Made by a program: the position numbers and the translations under genes. Positions 7,808 through 15,551 of a DNA stretch of 64,000 nt are shown here, piece after piece. This stretch comes from RZZS01 sp964491785 (GTDB lineage: Bacteria > Pseudomonadota > Alphaproteobacteria > Micavibrionales > Micavibrionaceae), in assembly GCA_964491785.1 (NCBI GenBank), contig CAZBGS010000004.1, positions 186,001 through 250,000 of the forward strand, given 5' to 3'. The notes under the pieces are model-generated. The model searched no databases. It was not told the origin of the DNA and saw only the letters and a list, made by a program, of their open reading frames with translations. Position 1 is the stretch's first letter; each line of letters opens with the position of its first letter.

Positions 7808-9604
7808 GTGAGCGAGATGCACCTATACCGTACGCATGACTGCGGAGCGTTACGCAAAGAGAATATCGGGCAGGAAGTACGTCTTTCCGGATGGATACAT
7901 CGCAAGCGCGACCATGGCGGAGTGCTGTTTATCGATTTGCGCGATACATACGGCATTACCCAGTGCGTCGTCGATCAGGACTCGCCGCTGATAAACGAGG
8001 TCGACCGCTGGCGCAACGAGTCGGTGGTTACTCTGACCGGGCGGGTCAAGGCCCGGGCCCCCGGCACCGAAAACGCCAGACTGCCTACCGGGGACATCGA
8101 ACTTTATATCGACAGGGCGGAAATGCGCTCGTCGGCGGAGGTCATTCCTTTTCAGGTCGCCGAGGATGACGGGGCGGGGGAGGAGATACGCCTTTCCTAC
8201 CGCTATCTCGATTTGCGGCGCGAATCGATGCAAAAGAAAATCCGCCTGCGCAACAGTGTTGTCGCGTCGATGCGCCGCCGCATGTGGGACGCGGGGTTTC
8301 AGGAATTTCAGACGCCTATCCTGACCGCTTCCAGTCCTGAAGGCGCGCGAGACTTTCTTGTGCCGTCGCGTCTGCACCCTGGAAAGTTTTACGCGTTGCC
8401 GCAGGCTCCGCAACAATTCAAGCAATTGCTGATGTGTTCCGGTTTCGACCGCTATTTTCAGATAGCGCCATGCTTCCGCGACGAAGACAGCCGCGCCAGC
8501 CGTCTTGCCGAGCATTATCAGCTCGACGTCGAGATGAGCTTTATCACGCAGGACGATCTGTTTTCGAAGATGGAGCCGGTAATTGCCGGGGTTTTCGAAG
8601 AGTTTTCCGCCTGGACGGGCAAGCCGCATACTGTGACCGGCGCGCCGTTTCCGAGACTTTCGTTTGCCGAAGCGATGCTCAGATACGGTTCCGACAAGCC
8701 AGATCTGCGCAACCCTCTGGAAATCGTCGATCTGACCGAAGTATTCGGCAGGGAGGACGTTACCTTCAATGCCTTTAAAAACGTCATCGGCAAGGGCGGG
8801 GTCGTCCGCGCCATACGCGCCCCTAAGGTGTCCGACCGGCCGCGCAGCTTTTTTGACAAGCTGAACTCATGGGCGCAGGGCGAAGGCGCTCCGGGCCTGG
8901 GCTATATCGTATTCGAAGGCGGAGAGGGCAAGGGGCCGATCGCCAAGTTCGTTGCTTCGGCGGCGCAGGCGGAGATTCGCAGGCTTGCCGGAGTGGAAGA
9001 CGGCGATGCGGTATTCTTTATCTGCGATATTGAAAAGCGGGCTGTCGATCTCGCGGGCAAGGCAAGGGATAAAATCTGCGACGAAATGGGTGCGCGGGAG
9101 AGCGGGGTGTTCAAGTTCTGCTGGATCGTCGATTTTCCGATGTTCGAGCTTGACGAGAAGACCGGCAAGATCGACTTTTCGCACAACCCGTTCTCCATGC
9201 CCCAGGGAGGACTTGAGGCGCTGAATACGAAAGATCCGCTGCAAATCCACGCGTTCCAGTATGACTGCGTATGCAATGGCAACGAACTTTCTTCCGGGGC
9301 CATTCGCAATCATGAGCCGGAAACGATGGCAAGGGCCTTTGACATAGTGGGTTACGATATCGAGGAAGTGAAAAAGCGTTTCTCCGCGCTTTACAAGGCT
9401 TTCCAGTTCGGCGCGCCGCCTCACGGAGGCTGCGCGTTCGGGATCGACCGGATCGTGATGCTGCTTTCGGGGGAAACCAACCTGCGGGAAGTCGGGGCCT
9501 TCGTGATGAACGGTCAGTACGAGGATCCGATGATGGGAGCGCCTTCGGACGTTTCAAAAGAGCAACTGCGCGATCTGCATATCAAACTCGATCTGCCGAA
9601 ATAG
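7808..9604 (+). CDS. aspS: Aspartate--tRNA ligase
   Basis: A 598-residue class II aminoacyl-tRNA synthetase that charges tRNA-Asp. It has the bacterial layout: an N-terminal OB-fold anticodon-binding domain (SGWIHRKRDHGGVLFIDLRD), motif 2 region (FRDEDSRASR), the bacterial insertion domain, and a C-terminal motif 3 (FGAPPHGGCAFGIDRIVMLL). Length matches the family. Translation can start at GTG 7808, which has an AAGAG ribosome-binding site, or at the ATG three codons later. Many alphaproteobacterial AspRS enzymes also mischarge tRNA-Asn; that cannot be decided from this sequence. Confidence 0.98.
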   Translation: MSEMHLYRTHDCGALRKENIGQEVRLSGWIHRKRDHGGVLFIDLRDTYGITQCVVDQDSPLINEVDRWRNESVVTLTGRVKARAPGTENARLPTGDIELYIDRAEMRSSAEVIPFQVAEDDGAGEEIRLSYRYLDLRRESMQKKIRLRNSVVASMRRRMWDAGFQEFQTPILTASSPEGARDFLVPSRLHPGKFYALPQAPQQFKQLLMCSGFDRYFQIAPCFRDEDSRASRLAEHYQLDVEMSFITQDDLFSKMEPVIAGVFEEFSAWTGKPHTVTGAPFPRLSFAEAMLRYGSDKPDLRNPLEIVDLTEVFGREDVTFNAFKNVIGKGGVVRAIRAPKVSDRPRSFFDKLNSWAQGEGAPGLGYIVFEGGEGKGPIAKFVASAAQAEIRRLAGVEDGDAVFFICDIEKRAVDLAGKARDKICDEMGARESGVFKFCWIVDFPMFELDEKTGKIDFSHNPFSMPQGGLEALNTKDPLQIHAFQYDCVCNGNELSSGAIRNHEPETMARAFDIVGYDIEEVKKRFSALYKAFQFGAPPHGGCAFGIDRIVMLLSGETNLREVGAFVMNGQYEDPMMGAPSDVSKEQLRDLHIKLDLPK

Positions 9605-9621
9605 GCCCGGGCCCATCAGGA

Positions 9622-9906
9622 TCAATGAAATCTGAAAGATGACTCCGGTGTGCAGTTAACGCCTGCGTTATCGAAAAAGCGAACCTCTAGACCTTCTTTT
9701 TCGGCAAGGAGGTTAAGGGCGCGGATGGATCTTGCCGTGTCATCGTTTGCCATGGCATCATTGACGGCCTGCTCGTGCGGCTGGAATTGTCTGGCTACTT
9801 TTTCAAACAGATTCCGGATGGTTTCGCGCATCTGCCATCCCCGGCCAGACTCCTCGGCACGGGAGATCAGACTGCGAATTATCTGTTGTCTACTGCGTAC
9901 TGTCAT
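9622..9906 (-). CDS. Hypothetical 94-residue protein
   Basis: A small soluble protein starting MTVRSRQQIIRSLISRAEESG with a predicted helical first half (RETIRNLFEKVARQF) and one cysteine near the C-terminus. The ATG at 9904-9906 is preceded by GGGGAGAG with good spacing, supporting a real gene. No family recognised. It is convergent with aspS, ending 17 bp beyond the aspS stop, and lies downstream of another small orphan on the same strand. The terminator at 9994-10024 separates the two, so they are probably expressed independently. Confidence 0.65.
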   Translation of the reverse strand: MTVRSRQQIIRSLISRAEESGRGWQMRETIRNLFEKVARQFQPHEQAVNDAMANDDTARSIRALNLLAEKEGLEVRFFDNAGVNCTPESSFRFH

Positions 9907-9993
9907 GTCACTCTCCCCGGCTCATTTATTATTTCGGGCTAACATAACAAATGATCGGGAATTAACAATAGAATTTTTTAAGGAAAATAATTT

Positions 9994-10024
9994 AAGCACC
10001 GGCGGAAGATTTTCCCCGGTGCTT
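9994..10024 (-). terminator. Hairpin terminator after the 60-residue orphan gene
   Basis: Perfect 9-bp stem AAGCACCGG / CCGGTGCTT (9994-10002 and 10016-10024) with a 13-nt loop. On the minus strand it is followed by TTAAATTATTTT; on the plus strand it is followed by a run of T, so it may act in both directions. It lies 20 bp beyond the stop of the 60-codon gene. Confidence 0.65.
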
Positions 10025-10043
10025 TTTAATGTCTTTACGATAA

Positions 10044-10226
10044 TCAGGCCAGTTGAAGTCGGGGCTGATTGAGCATCAGGTATAGCAAATACCATATTAA
10101 CAGGCTTGTGCTGCTGGATTCGATACTTGCTCTTTTTGGCCTTCTTGATCTCGGAGAGACCGTGGCAATCTGCCGACTTTTTTCAAAATCCGCGACCAAA
10201 GAAGGATGCTCATATGTATTTCTCAT
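10044..10226 (-). CDS. Orphan 60-residue protein with a complete transcription unit
   Basis: The ATG at 10224-10226 follows AGGAGGT with six-base spacing, the strongest ribosome-binding site noticed in the window. A near-consensus promoter lies upstream and a hairpin terminator downstream, so this is very likely an expressed single-gene unit. The product starts MRNTYEHPSLVADFEKSR, has a basic middle (SPRSRRPKRAS), a serine stretch, and a short hydrophobic tail LLIWYLLYLML, then NQPRLQLA. No family recognised. The tail is short for a transmembrane helix, so membrane association is only a guess. An overlapping plus-strand frame has only a TTG start and no such signals. Confidence 0.65.
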   Translation of the reverse strand: MRNTYEHPSLVADFEKSRQIATVSPRSRRPKRASIESSSTSLLIWYLLYLMLNQPRLQLA

Positions 10227-10258
10227 ATTCTACCTCCTTTTTTACGCACACACGAAAA

Positions 10259-10286
10259 ATTATATATTAAATATATAAAAAGTCAA
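10259..10286 (-). promoter_or_regulatory. Near-consensus sigma70 promoter of the 60-residue orphan
   Basis: On the minus strand, TTGACT (10281-10286) and a perfect TATAAT (10259-10264) are separated by 16 bp. The expected start of transcription near 10252 leaves a leader of about 26 nt containing the AGGAGGT site. It is the closest match to consensus I found in the window. Confidence 0.7.
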
Positions 10287-10455
10287 ATAAACGGAACTTC
10301 GAAGTTAATTGTATAATAAGAATTTATACTTATTCAAAATTCTATTCTTCTTTCTTTTATTTAGGCTAGTATCGGATTTAAAATGTTCATACAAAATTAG
10401 TAGCAAAGATTGCCGTACTTTTCAGTAATTCATAATATGATGATTTTAGTTTATT

Positions 10456-11310
10456 TCAGGAATTGAGATCGCGCAGGACGCCAAGGAGAAGGATGTCTTG
10501 CGGGGCGAGAAGCAGATCGTGGCTGAAAATTGGCATGAAGCCGGAACTGGCTGGTTTGGCTTGCCCGACTGGTGATATGAAGGCCGTCTTCATCGAGGGA
10601 GACCATGATCTGGCCGCGGGCTTGACGGACGGGGCGGGATCGGGGGCCGTTTTATTTGCTGTTACTTGCGGGCCGCCAGTAAATTTTTTTGAAAAAAAAT
10701 CGTGGATTTCAGAAAGGGTGCGTGGCTTGCCCGTTTCGGGATTGTAGAAAACGTTACGGTTGGCGGCAGCCTCTTTCGGAAAAAGATCCGCGCCGAACTG
10801 AAGGGGGTTTTTATCTTTGGCCTGAAGGAAAGAGGCGGCACCTCCGGCGCCCATGAAATGGGCCAGATACAATTCGGTGGCTCCGGCCTTGCCGCTCCAG
10901 TTGCGCTCAAGGAACTTCTTGTTGTCAGCGGCCAGTTCCGCGGCGAGCAGAGATGATATTTCCGCATCATTTCTTAAAGAGAGAATTTTTTGCCGATCGG
11001 CCGGATCTGCGACACGTCCTTTCGCGTCGATTTTGGCGGCTTCGTCTTCGAGGCCGTATTTGTGCCCGTGGGTTTTTACCATCTGCAGCCAGGTGCTCTC
11101 TATAAACTGGTAAAGGCCGCTTGCGCTGCTGGTTTTGGCCTTGATGTCGGTTTTGAAGCTGCTTTCGGCCTTGGCCTGCTGGAGGAGGTATGCGAAGTCA
11201 ACGCCGGTTTTCGAGCTAGCCTGACGAACCGCGGATACAACATGGCCGGGGGCATTTCGGGTCAAAGCCGCCAGCGCATTATGATCAGCCGGATTCGTCA
11301 GGATAGTCAT
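10456..11310 (-). CDS. Lytic transglycosylase SLT-domain protein
   Basis: About 284 residues with an N-terminal SLT domain: the catalytic glutamate in QQAKAESSFKTD, then ASGLYQFIESTWLQMV, the usual SLT motif 2, and a helical domain with GATELYLAHFMGAGGA. This family cleaves the MurNAc-GlcNAc bond of peptidoglycan. The C-terminal third is proline/alanine-rich linker. The ATG at 11308-11310 is chosen because GAGAAG precedes it; an upstream start would add 15 residues. No signal peptide is visible at either start, so its export route is unclear. It may be a flagellum-related or phage-type muramidase. Confidence 0.85.
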   Translation of the reverse strand: MTILTNPADHNALAALTRNAPGHVVSAVRQASSKTGVDFAYLLQQAKAESSFKTDIKAKTSSASGLYQFIESTWLQMVKTHGHKYGLEDEAAKIDAKGRVADPADRQKILSLRNDAEISSLLAAELAADNKKFLERNWSGKAGATELYLAHFMGAGGAASFLQAKDKNPLQFGADLFPKEAAANRNVFYNPETGKPRTLSEIHDFFSKKFTGGPQVTANKTAPDPAPSVKPAARSWSPSMKTAFISPVGQAKPASSGFMPIFSHDLLLAPQDILLLGVLRDLNS

Positions 11311-11369
11311 TGCTCTTCTCTCATCTCGTCCAGGAGGACGATGATTGAACTGCAAGAGCCATGCCAGTT

Positions 11370-12086
11370 CTAGACGGCGGCAGAAATTGTATTGGTGTCG
11401 CCGAGAGCATATGCGAGTGCTTTCTCGATATGCAATTTTGTCGAATCGAATACGGGCTGTTCAAAGTCGGACTGGTCGATAATCATATCGATTTCGGTAC
11501 AGCCCAGGATCAATCCTTTCGCGCCTTGCGAGAACAAAGTCGCGGCAATTTCAAGGTAAGCCTGTTTTGATTCCGGTTTTACGATTCCCTTGCACAACTC
11601 ATCGAAGATAATCCGGTTTATGCGGTCGCAGCCTTCTTCATCGGGAATAAGCGCTTCAATACCGTATCTTTTCAGGCGGGAGCGGTAAAATTCCATCTTC
11701 ATAGTGTATTTGGTTCCGAGTAATCCGGCGCATGTTATCCCTTTCCTGCGCATTGCCTGGGCGGGCGGATCCGCAATGTGGAGAAAAGGGATTCTGACAG
11801 ATTTTTCAACCTTTTCGGCAACGTGATGGACGGAGTTGCAGGAGATCATGACGAAATCCGCCCCCGCTTCTTCCAGTTTCACGGCTTTGTCGCATAGAAT
11901 GTCGGCGACTTCAGGCCATCTGCCTTCCTCGCGCAGGTCGGTGATCTCCTGCTGGTTGACGGATGCGATCAGCATACTGGCCCCGTTCAGGCCGCCAAGA
12001 CGTTCTCTTACTCCCTGGTTAAGCCATTCGTAGTAATGTGCGGTCGACTGAGGGCTGAGGCCGCCAATAAGTCCGATTGTACGCAT
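11370..12086 (-). CDS. Aspartate/glutamate racemase family protein (YgeA-like)
   Basis: A 238-residue member of the Asp/Glu/hydantoin racemase superfamily. The two catalytic cysteines are visible in MISCNSVHHVAE and LILGCTEIDMII, and the N-terminus IGLIGGLSPQSTAHYY is the canonical amino-acid racemase start. Such enzymes make D-amino acids for peptidoglycan or signalling; the substrate is not determined here, and YgeA relatives accept several amino acids. It lies upstream of the SLT gene on the same strand with a 59-bp gap, so co-transcription with that peptidoglycan enzyme is plausible but unproven. Confidence 0.88.
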   Translation of the reverse strand: MRTIGLIGGLSPQSTAHYYEWLNQGVRERLGGLNGASMLIASVNQQEITDLREEGRWPEVADILCDKAVKLEEAGADFVMISCNSVHHVAEKVEKSVRIPFLHIADPPAQAMRRKGITCAGLLGTKYTMKMEFYRSRLKRYGIEALIPDEEGCDRINRIIFDELCKGIVKPESKQAYLEIAATLFSQGAKGLILGCTEIDMIIDQSDFEQPVFDSTKLHIEKALAYALGDTNTISAAV

Positions 12087-12228
12087 TAAAGATCCTTTTG
12101 GACGAAAACGCTAGAACATAGCTCCAAAACGGAATTGTGGCAATCCCGGGCAGAGTTTTCCCTTATCCTTTGCAAACAATATTGAAGGAAATAGCATTGT
12201 TTATCAGGAGGATATTAGTAAAACGGGC

Positions 12229-12240
12229 TGCAAATTTGCA
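12229..12240. promoter_or_regulatory. 12-bp perfect palindrome upstream of the glycine-rich membrane protein gene
   Basis: TGCAAATTTGCA is fully self-complementary and lies 70 bp before the ATG at 12310, in an AT-rich spacer shared with the divergent racemase gene. A weak promoter-like pair (TTGAGG, 18 bp, TAAAAT) follows it. It could be an operator; no matching regulator is identified. Confidence 0.3.
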
Positions 12241-12309
12241 TAACGGCTTGCGGGGGTGGTAAAATTGAGGCAAATGGAAATCATTAGGTAAAATAGCAGG
12301 GTTATTTAA

Positions 12310-13431
12310 ATGGAATCCACTTTAACCAGTCTGTTTAATCCAGCCAGTTTCGGGATACCTCCGTGGCTGACTTCGCTGATTCCGGAAAGCCTTGTTGACG
12401 GGATTGCTGAAAAACTTGTTCCCGAGGATATGAAAGGCATTTACCGGACTCTTGGCAAAGATGATTTTCTCGGGCTGGCGGGAATTTTTCTTCCGCAGGT
12501 GGCCAGCGGCTTTTTATCAGGAAAGGCGGACGCCAACAGCCCAGGCACCAAGATGTTCGCGGCCTCGTTTGCGAGCATTAAAAGCGATGAAAGAGCGGCG
12601 ATTTTCGATGTTCTCGCCGAAACGGACAACGAGGTTTTAAAACGGACTTTGGTTCCGGAAGACGGAAATATCAAGCTGGATCTAGAGAGCGAAATATTCA
12701 AAGGCAGAGATGATGCCGCAACCGGCATGGTCAGGATGGCGCTGTTATTGAAGGACTCGGCAGACAAGGATGCTGGAGCGGATTCCAAACCTAGTAAAAA
12801 AGCTGAACAGTTTGGACTTTCAAGTGAGCAAGGAAAAACCATTTACGAGTTATCCGGCTATCTCAAAGGGCTCACTCCGGAAAAGCGCGCAGCTCTGCGC
12901 GAGTTTGTGGCGGGCGACGGACTGCCAAAAGTTGTAAAAAATGTCGCCAGTGTGGAGCTGGGAGGTGTCAATGAAATGCTGGGCGGTGTCACCAAAATTG
13001 ACGGGATATCTGACGGCGTGGCAACGATCGGCGGGGGAATTGCCGGCGGCATGCTTGGATCCAAAATTCTTAGTGCCCTGGTCAGCAATTTGCCTGTGGT
13101 CGGAAGTTTGCCGTTTATTGGCGCAATAGCCGGAATCATAGGTTTCGTCATTGGCATGGGCGGAGGAGCTTTCTTCGGAGACTGGGCCAACGGCAAGTTC
13201 GGCAAGGATAAGGAGGCAACGCCTTCGGCCATTGAAGAACTTGAGCAGCAGGAAGGCAAGCCAAAGGGAACCGCTGTTTCCGGCCCTACAGATTCAAGCC
13301 TGAAGGAGAAAGGCGGGTTGGCTGCGGCGCAGAAAGAGGCGGCTTCGCCCGAGAAAGTCAGGCCTGCGATGCCGGAAGCAGATCAAAAGCCGGTTGCGCC
13401 TGCTTTTCACGAATTCAGGTTCATCGGGTAA
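12310..13431 (+). CDS. Unknown protein with glycine-zipper membrane segment
   Basis: 373 residues, no recognised family and no signal peptide. The first two thirds are polar and helical; residues 235-290 or so are glycine-rich and hydrophobic (VATIGGGIAGGMLGSKIL, then VVGSLPFIGAIAGIIGFVIG and GGGAFFGDWANGKFG), a pattern typical of glycine-zipper hairpins that insert or oligomerise in membranes. The C-terminal 75 residues are a Glu/Lys/Pro/Ala-rich linker ending FHEFRFIG. It stands alone between the racemase and the his cluster. Pore-forming or secreted-effector-like proteins can look like this, but so can structural membrane proteins. Confidence 0.6.
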   Translation: MESTLTSLFNPASFGIPPWLTSLIPESLVDGIAEKLVPEDMKGIYRTLGKDDFLGLAGIFLPQVASGFLSGKADANSPGTKMFAASFASIKSDERAAIFDVLAETDNEVLKRTLVPEDGNIKLDLESEIFKGRDDAATGMVRMALLLKDSADKDAGADSKPSKKAEQFGLSSEQGKTIYELSGYLKGLTPEKRAALREFVAGDGLPKVVKNVASVELGGVNEMLGGVTKIDGISDGVATIGGGIAGGMLGSKILSALVSNLPVVGSLPFIGAIAGIIGFVIGMGGGAFFGDWANGKFGKDKEATPSAIEELEQQEGKPKGTAVSGPTDSSLKEKGGLAAAQKEAASPEKVRPAMPEADQKPVAPAFHEFRFIG

Positions 13432-13451
13432 TCCTCTCGGGAACAGGAGAT

Positions 13452-13511
13452 TCCTTAACTTCGTTCAGGATGGCGGAAAAGCAGAGCGATTATCCTGGAC
13501 GAAGTGAAGGA
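13452..13511. repeat. REPIN-like pair of inverted palindromic units
   Basis: Two 20-bp arms (13452-13471 and 13492-13511) are inverted copies of one unit, matching at 18 of 20 positions, with a 20-nt loop. The unit in plus orientation begins ATCCTGGACGAAGTGAAGGA, and each unit is itself a small palindrome (ATCCT...AGGA). It resembles the widespread ATCCTGA(G/A)CGAAG-type interspersed repeats. It lies 74 bp upstream of the hisA ATG. A single-stranded or RNA hairpin of about 20 bp with one mismatch and one wobble pair is predicted. Confidence 0.6.
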
Positions 13512-13585
13512 TGTCAGGGGGACTGCCCGACGATAGTCGTGACAATTTCTTGAAACCGGGCTCTTTCATATATACTTTCCTTGGC

Positions 13586-14347
13586 ATGATTATTTATCCG
13601 GCAATAGATCTGAAAGACGGCAAATGCGTTCGCCTTGTAAAAGGCGACATGGGCACGGCCACGACCTTCAACGACAATCCGGCGGCGCAGGCGCACGAGT
13701 TTGCAAGGCTTGGTTTTTCCTGGCTGCATATCGTCGATCTCAATGGCGCTATTGAAGGAAAGCCGGTCAACACAGAGGCCGTCCGTTCCATTATCGGGGC
13801 CGTCGACATTCCTGTGCAGCTCGGCGGCGGTATCCGCAGCATCGAACAGGTGCGGGCATGGATAGAGGAAGGTGTCAGCCGGGTGATCCTTGGCACTGTG
13901 GCGGTCAAGGATCCTGATCTTGCCCGCCGCGCCTGCGCCGAGTTTCCGGAGCAGATCGCCATAGGTATCGACGCCGTCAACGAAATGGTGGCCACCGAGG
14001 GATGGGTGGAAGGCTCCAATATCTCCGCGCTCGATCTGGCCTGCAGATTCGAGGACGCCGGGGCCGCGGCGATAATCTATACCGATATCGACCGTGACGG
14101 CACCGGAACTGGGCTGAATATCGAATCAACCAAAAAACTGGCTGAAGGGGTATCCATTCCGGTAATCGCCTCCGGCGGGGTAGGTTCGGTCGAGGATCTG
14201 CTGCGTCTGAGGGAAATCGAATCCTCCGGCATCGAGGGCGTCATAATCGGCCGCGCCTTCTATGATGGAAAGGTTCTGCCGCAGGAGGCTCTGCTTGTTT
14301 CGTCCGGGGAAATAGTAGTGTTGCCGGAGGAAGCGAATGATGCCTGA
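13586..14347 (+). CDS. hisA: Phosphoribosylformimino-5-aminoimidazole carboxamide ribotide isomerase
   Basis: A 253-residue (beta/alpha)8-barrel isomerase of histidine biosynthesis. The start MIIYPAIDLKDGKCVRL carries the catalytic aspartate, followed by QLGGGIRS, a central IYTDIDRDGTGTG loop with the second catalytic aspartate, and IASGGVGS. I set the start at ATG 13586: the open frame reaches back to 13511 but the extra residues are unlike HisA and overlap a repeat. It is first in the compact hisA-hisF-hisE cluster; hisF follows after 65 bp. Confidence 0.97.
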   Translation: MIIYPAIDLKDGKCVRLVKGDMGTATTFNDNPAAQAHEFARLGFSWLHIVDLNGAIEGKPVNTEAVRSIIGAVDIPVQLGGGIRSIEQVRAWIEEGVSRVILGTVAVKDPDLARRACAEFPEQIAIGIDAVNEMVATEGWVEGSNISALDLACRFEDAGAAAIIYTDIDRDGTGTGLNIESTKKLAEGVSIPVIASGGVGSVEDLLRLREIESSGIEGVIIGRAFYDGKVLPQEALLVSSGEIVVLPEEANDA

Positions 14348-14412
14348 TCTCCTTACCCGAAACACATCGAGTTTCCACCCTTTCCAAGAGAGAGGTGGCG
14401 GGAGGTTTCGCG

Positions 14413-15177
14413 ATGCATAACATCCGCATTATTCCATGCCTGGACGTCGACAAGGGGCGCGTGGTCAAGGGAGTGAACTTTGTCGATTTTGTCGATGCCG
14501 GAGATCCGGTCGAGCAGGCAAAAATCTATGACGAGCAGGGCGCGGACGAACTGTGCTTTCTCGATATCACCGCCTCGCACGAGAACCGCGACACCATCTA
14601 TGACGTCGTGCGCCGTACCGCAGAGCAGGTATTCATGCCCCTCACCGTCGGCGGAGGAGTGCGCAATCTCGATAATATCCGCAAGCTTCTGGAGGCGGGG
14701 GCCGACAAGGTCTCGATCATGAGCGCTGCCGTACATAACCCTGAATTCGTGCGCGAGGCCGCTGGAAAATGCGGCAGCCAGTGCATAGTCGTTGCCATCG
14801 ACGCCAAGGCAAGCGGCTCCGGGAAGTGGGAGGTCTATACCCATGGAGGCCGCAGGCCCACGGGAATCGATGCAGTGGAGTGGGCGCGGCGAATGGCCGA
14901 TTACGGCGCGGGGGAAATCCTGCTTACATCGATGGATCGCGACGGCACGAAGATCGGCTTTGATCTTGAGCTTACCCGCACAGTCGCCGACCTTGTCCCT
15001 GTGCCGGTAATCGCCTCCGGCGGCGTCGGAACCCTCGATCATATAGTTGAGGGGGTAAAGCAAGGCCACGCCAGCGCCGTTCTGGCGGCCTCGATTTTCC
15101 ACTTCGGAACCTATACAATCAGCCAGGCCAAAGAAAAAATGGCACAGGCCGGAATAAGTGTGAGGCCGGTAAGTTGA
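14413..15177 (+). CDS. hisF: Imidazole glycerol phosphate synthase, cyclase subunit
   Basis: A 254-residue barrel enzyme that works with HisH to form imidazole glycerol phosphate and AICAR. Catalytic landmarks are IIPCLDVDKGRVVKG (first aspartate), TVGGGVRNLDNI, and LLTSMDRDGTKIGFD (second aspartate), ending in IASGGVGTLDH. The ATG at 14413 has GGGAGG eight bases upstream; the open frame extends to a GTG at 14395 that would read through that site. HisH is not next to it in this window, unlike in many operons. Confidence 0.97.
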   Translation: MHNIRIIPCLDVDKGRVVKGVNFVDFVDAGDPVEQAKIYDEQGADELCFLDITASHENRDTIYDVVRRTAEQVFMPLTVGGGVRNLDNIRKLLEAGADKVSIMSAAVHNPEFVREAAGKCGSQCIVVAIDAKASGSGKWEVYTHGGRRPTGIDAVEWARRMADYGAGEILLTSMDRDGTKIGFDLELTRTVADLVPVPVIASGGVGTLDHIVEGVKQGHASAVLAASIFHFGTYTISQAKEKMAQAGISVRPVS

Positions 15178-15220
15178 GCTTCCTTCCCTCTGGAGAGGCT
15201 GAGTAAAGGAAATTGAAGCA

Positions 15221-15538
15221 ATGAATGATATTATTAACCGGCTTTTCACCGTGATACAGGATCGCAAAAACGCCGAACCGGCGGAATCTTACGTGGCTTC
15301 GCTCTATGCGAAAGGCGTTGACAAGATCTGCGGCAAGCTGGCGGAAGAAGCGGCTGAAACCATTATCGAGGCTGCGCGCGGCGATCGCGAGAAAATTGCT
15401 GCCGAATCCGCCGATCTGCTTTTTCACCTGATGGTGCTATGGGCGCAGACGGGGGTGTTTCCGCAGGACGTATTGGCTATTCTCGAAAAAAGATTTGGTA
15501 TTGGCGGGCATGAGGAAAAGGCCTCGCGCAAGGCCTGA
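15221..15538 (+). CDS. hisE: Phosphoribosyl-ATP pyrophosphatase
   Basis: A 105-residue all-alpha NTP-pyrophosphatase-type enzyme that converts PR-ATP to PR-AMP in histidine biosynthesis. The metal-binding signature is visible as KLAEEAAETIIEA followed by AAESADLLFHLMVLW. Length matches the stand-alone HisE family; hisI is separate and not in the window. It sits 43 bp after hisF and 13 bp before the next gene, consistent with one transcript. Confidence 0.95.
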   Translation: MNDIINRLFTVIQDRKNAEPAESYVASLYAKGVDKICGKLAEEAAETIIEAARGDREKIAAESADLLFHLMVLWAQTGVFPQDVLAILEKRFGIGGHEEKASRKA

Positions 15539-15551
15539 TTTAGGAGCATAA

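Noticed and set aside
10069..10278. 69-codon plus-strand frame opposite the 60-residue orphan
   Set aside because: It begins with TTG and has no promoter or ribosome-binding site, whereas the minus strand has all signals.
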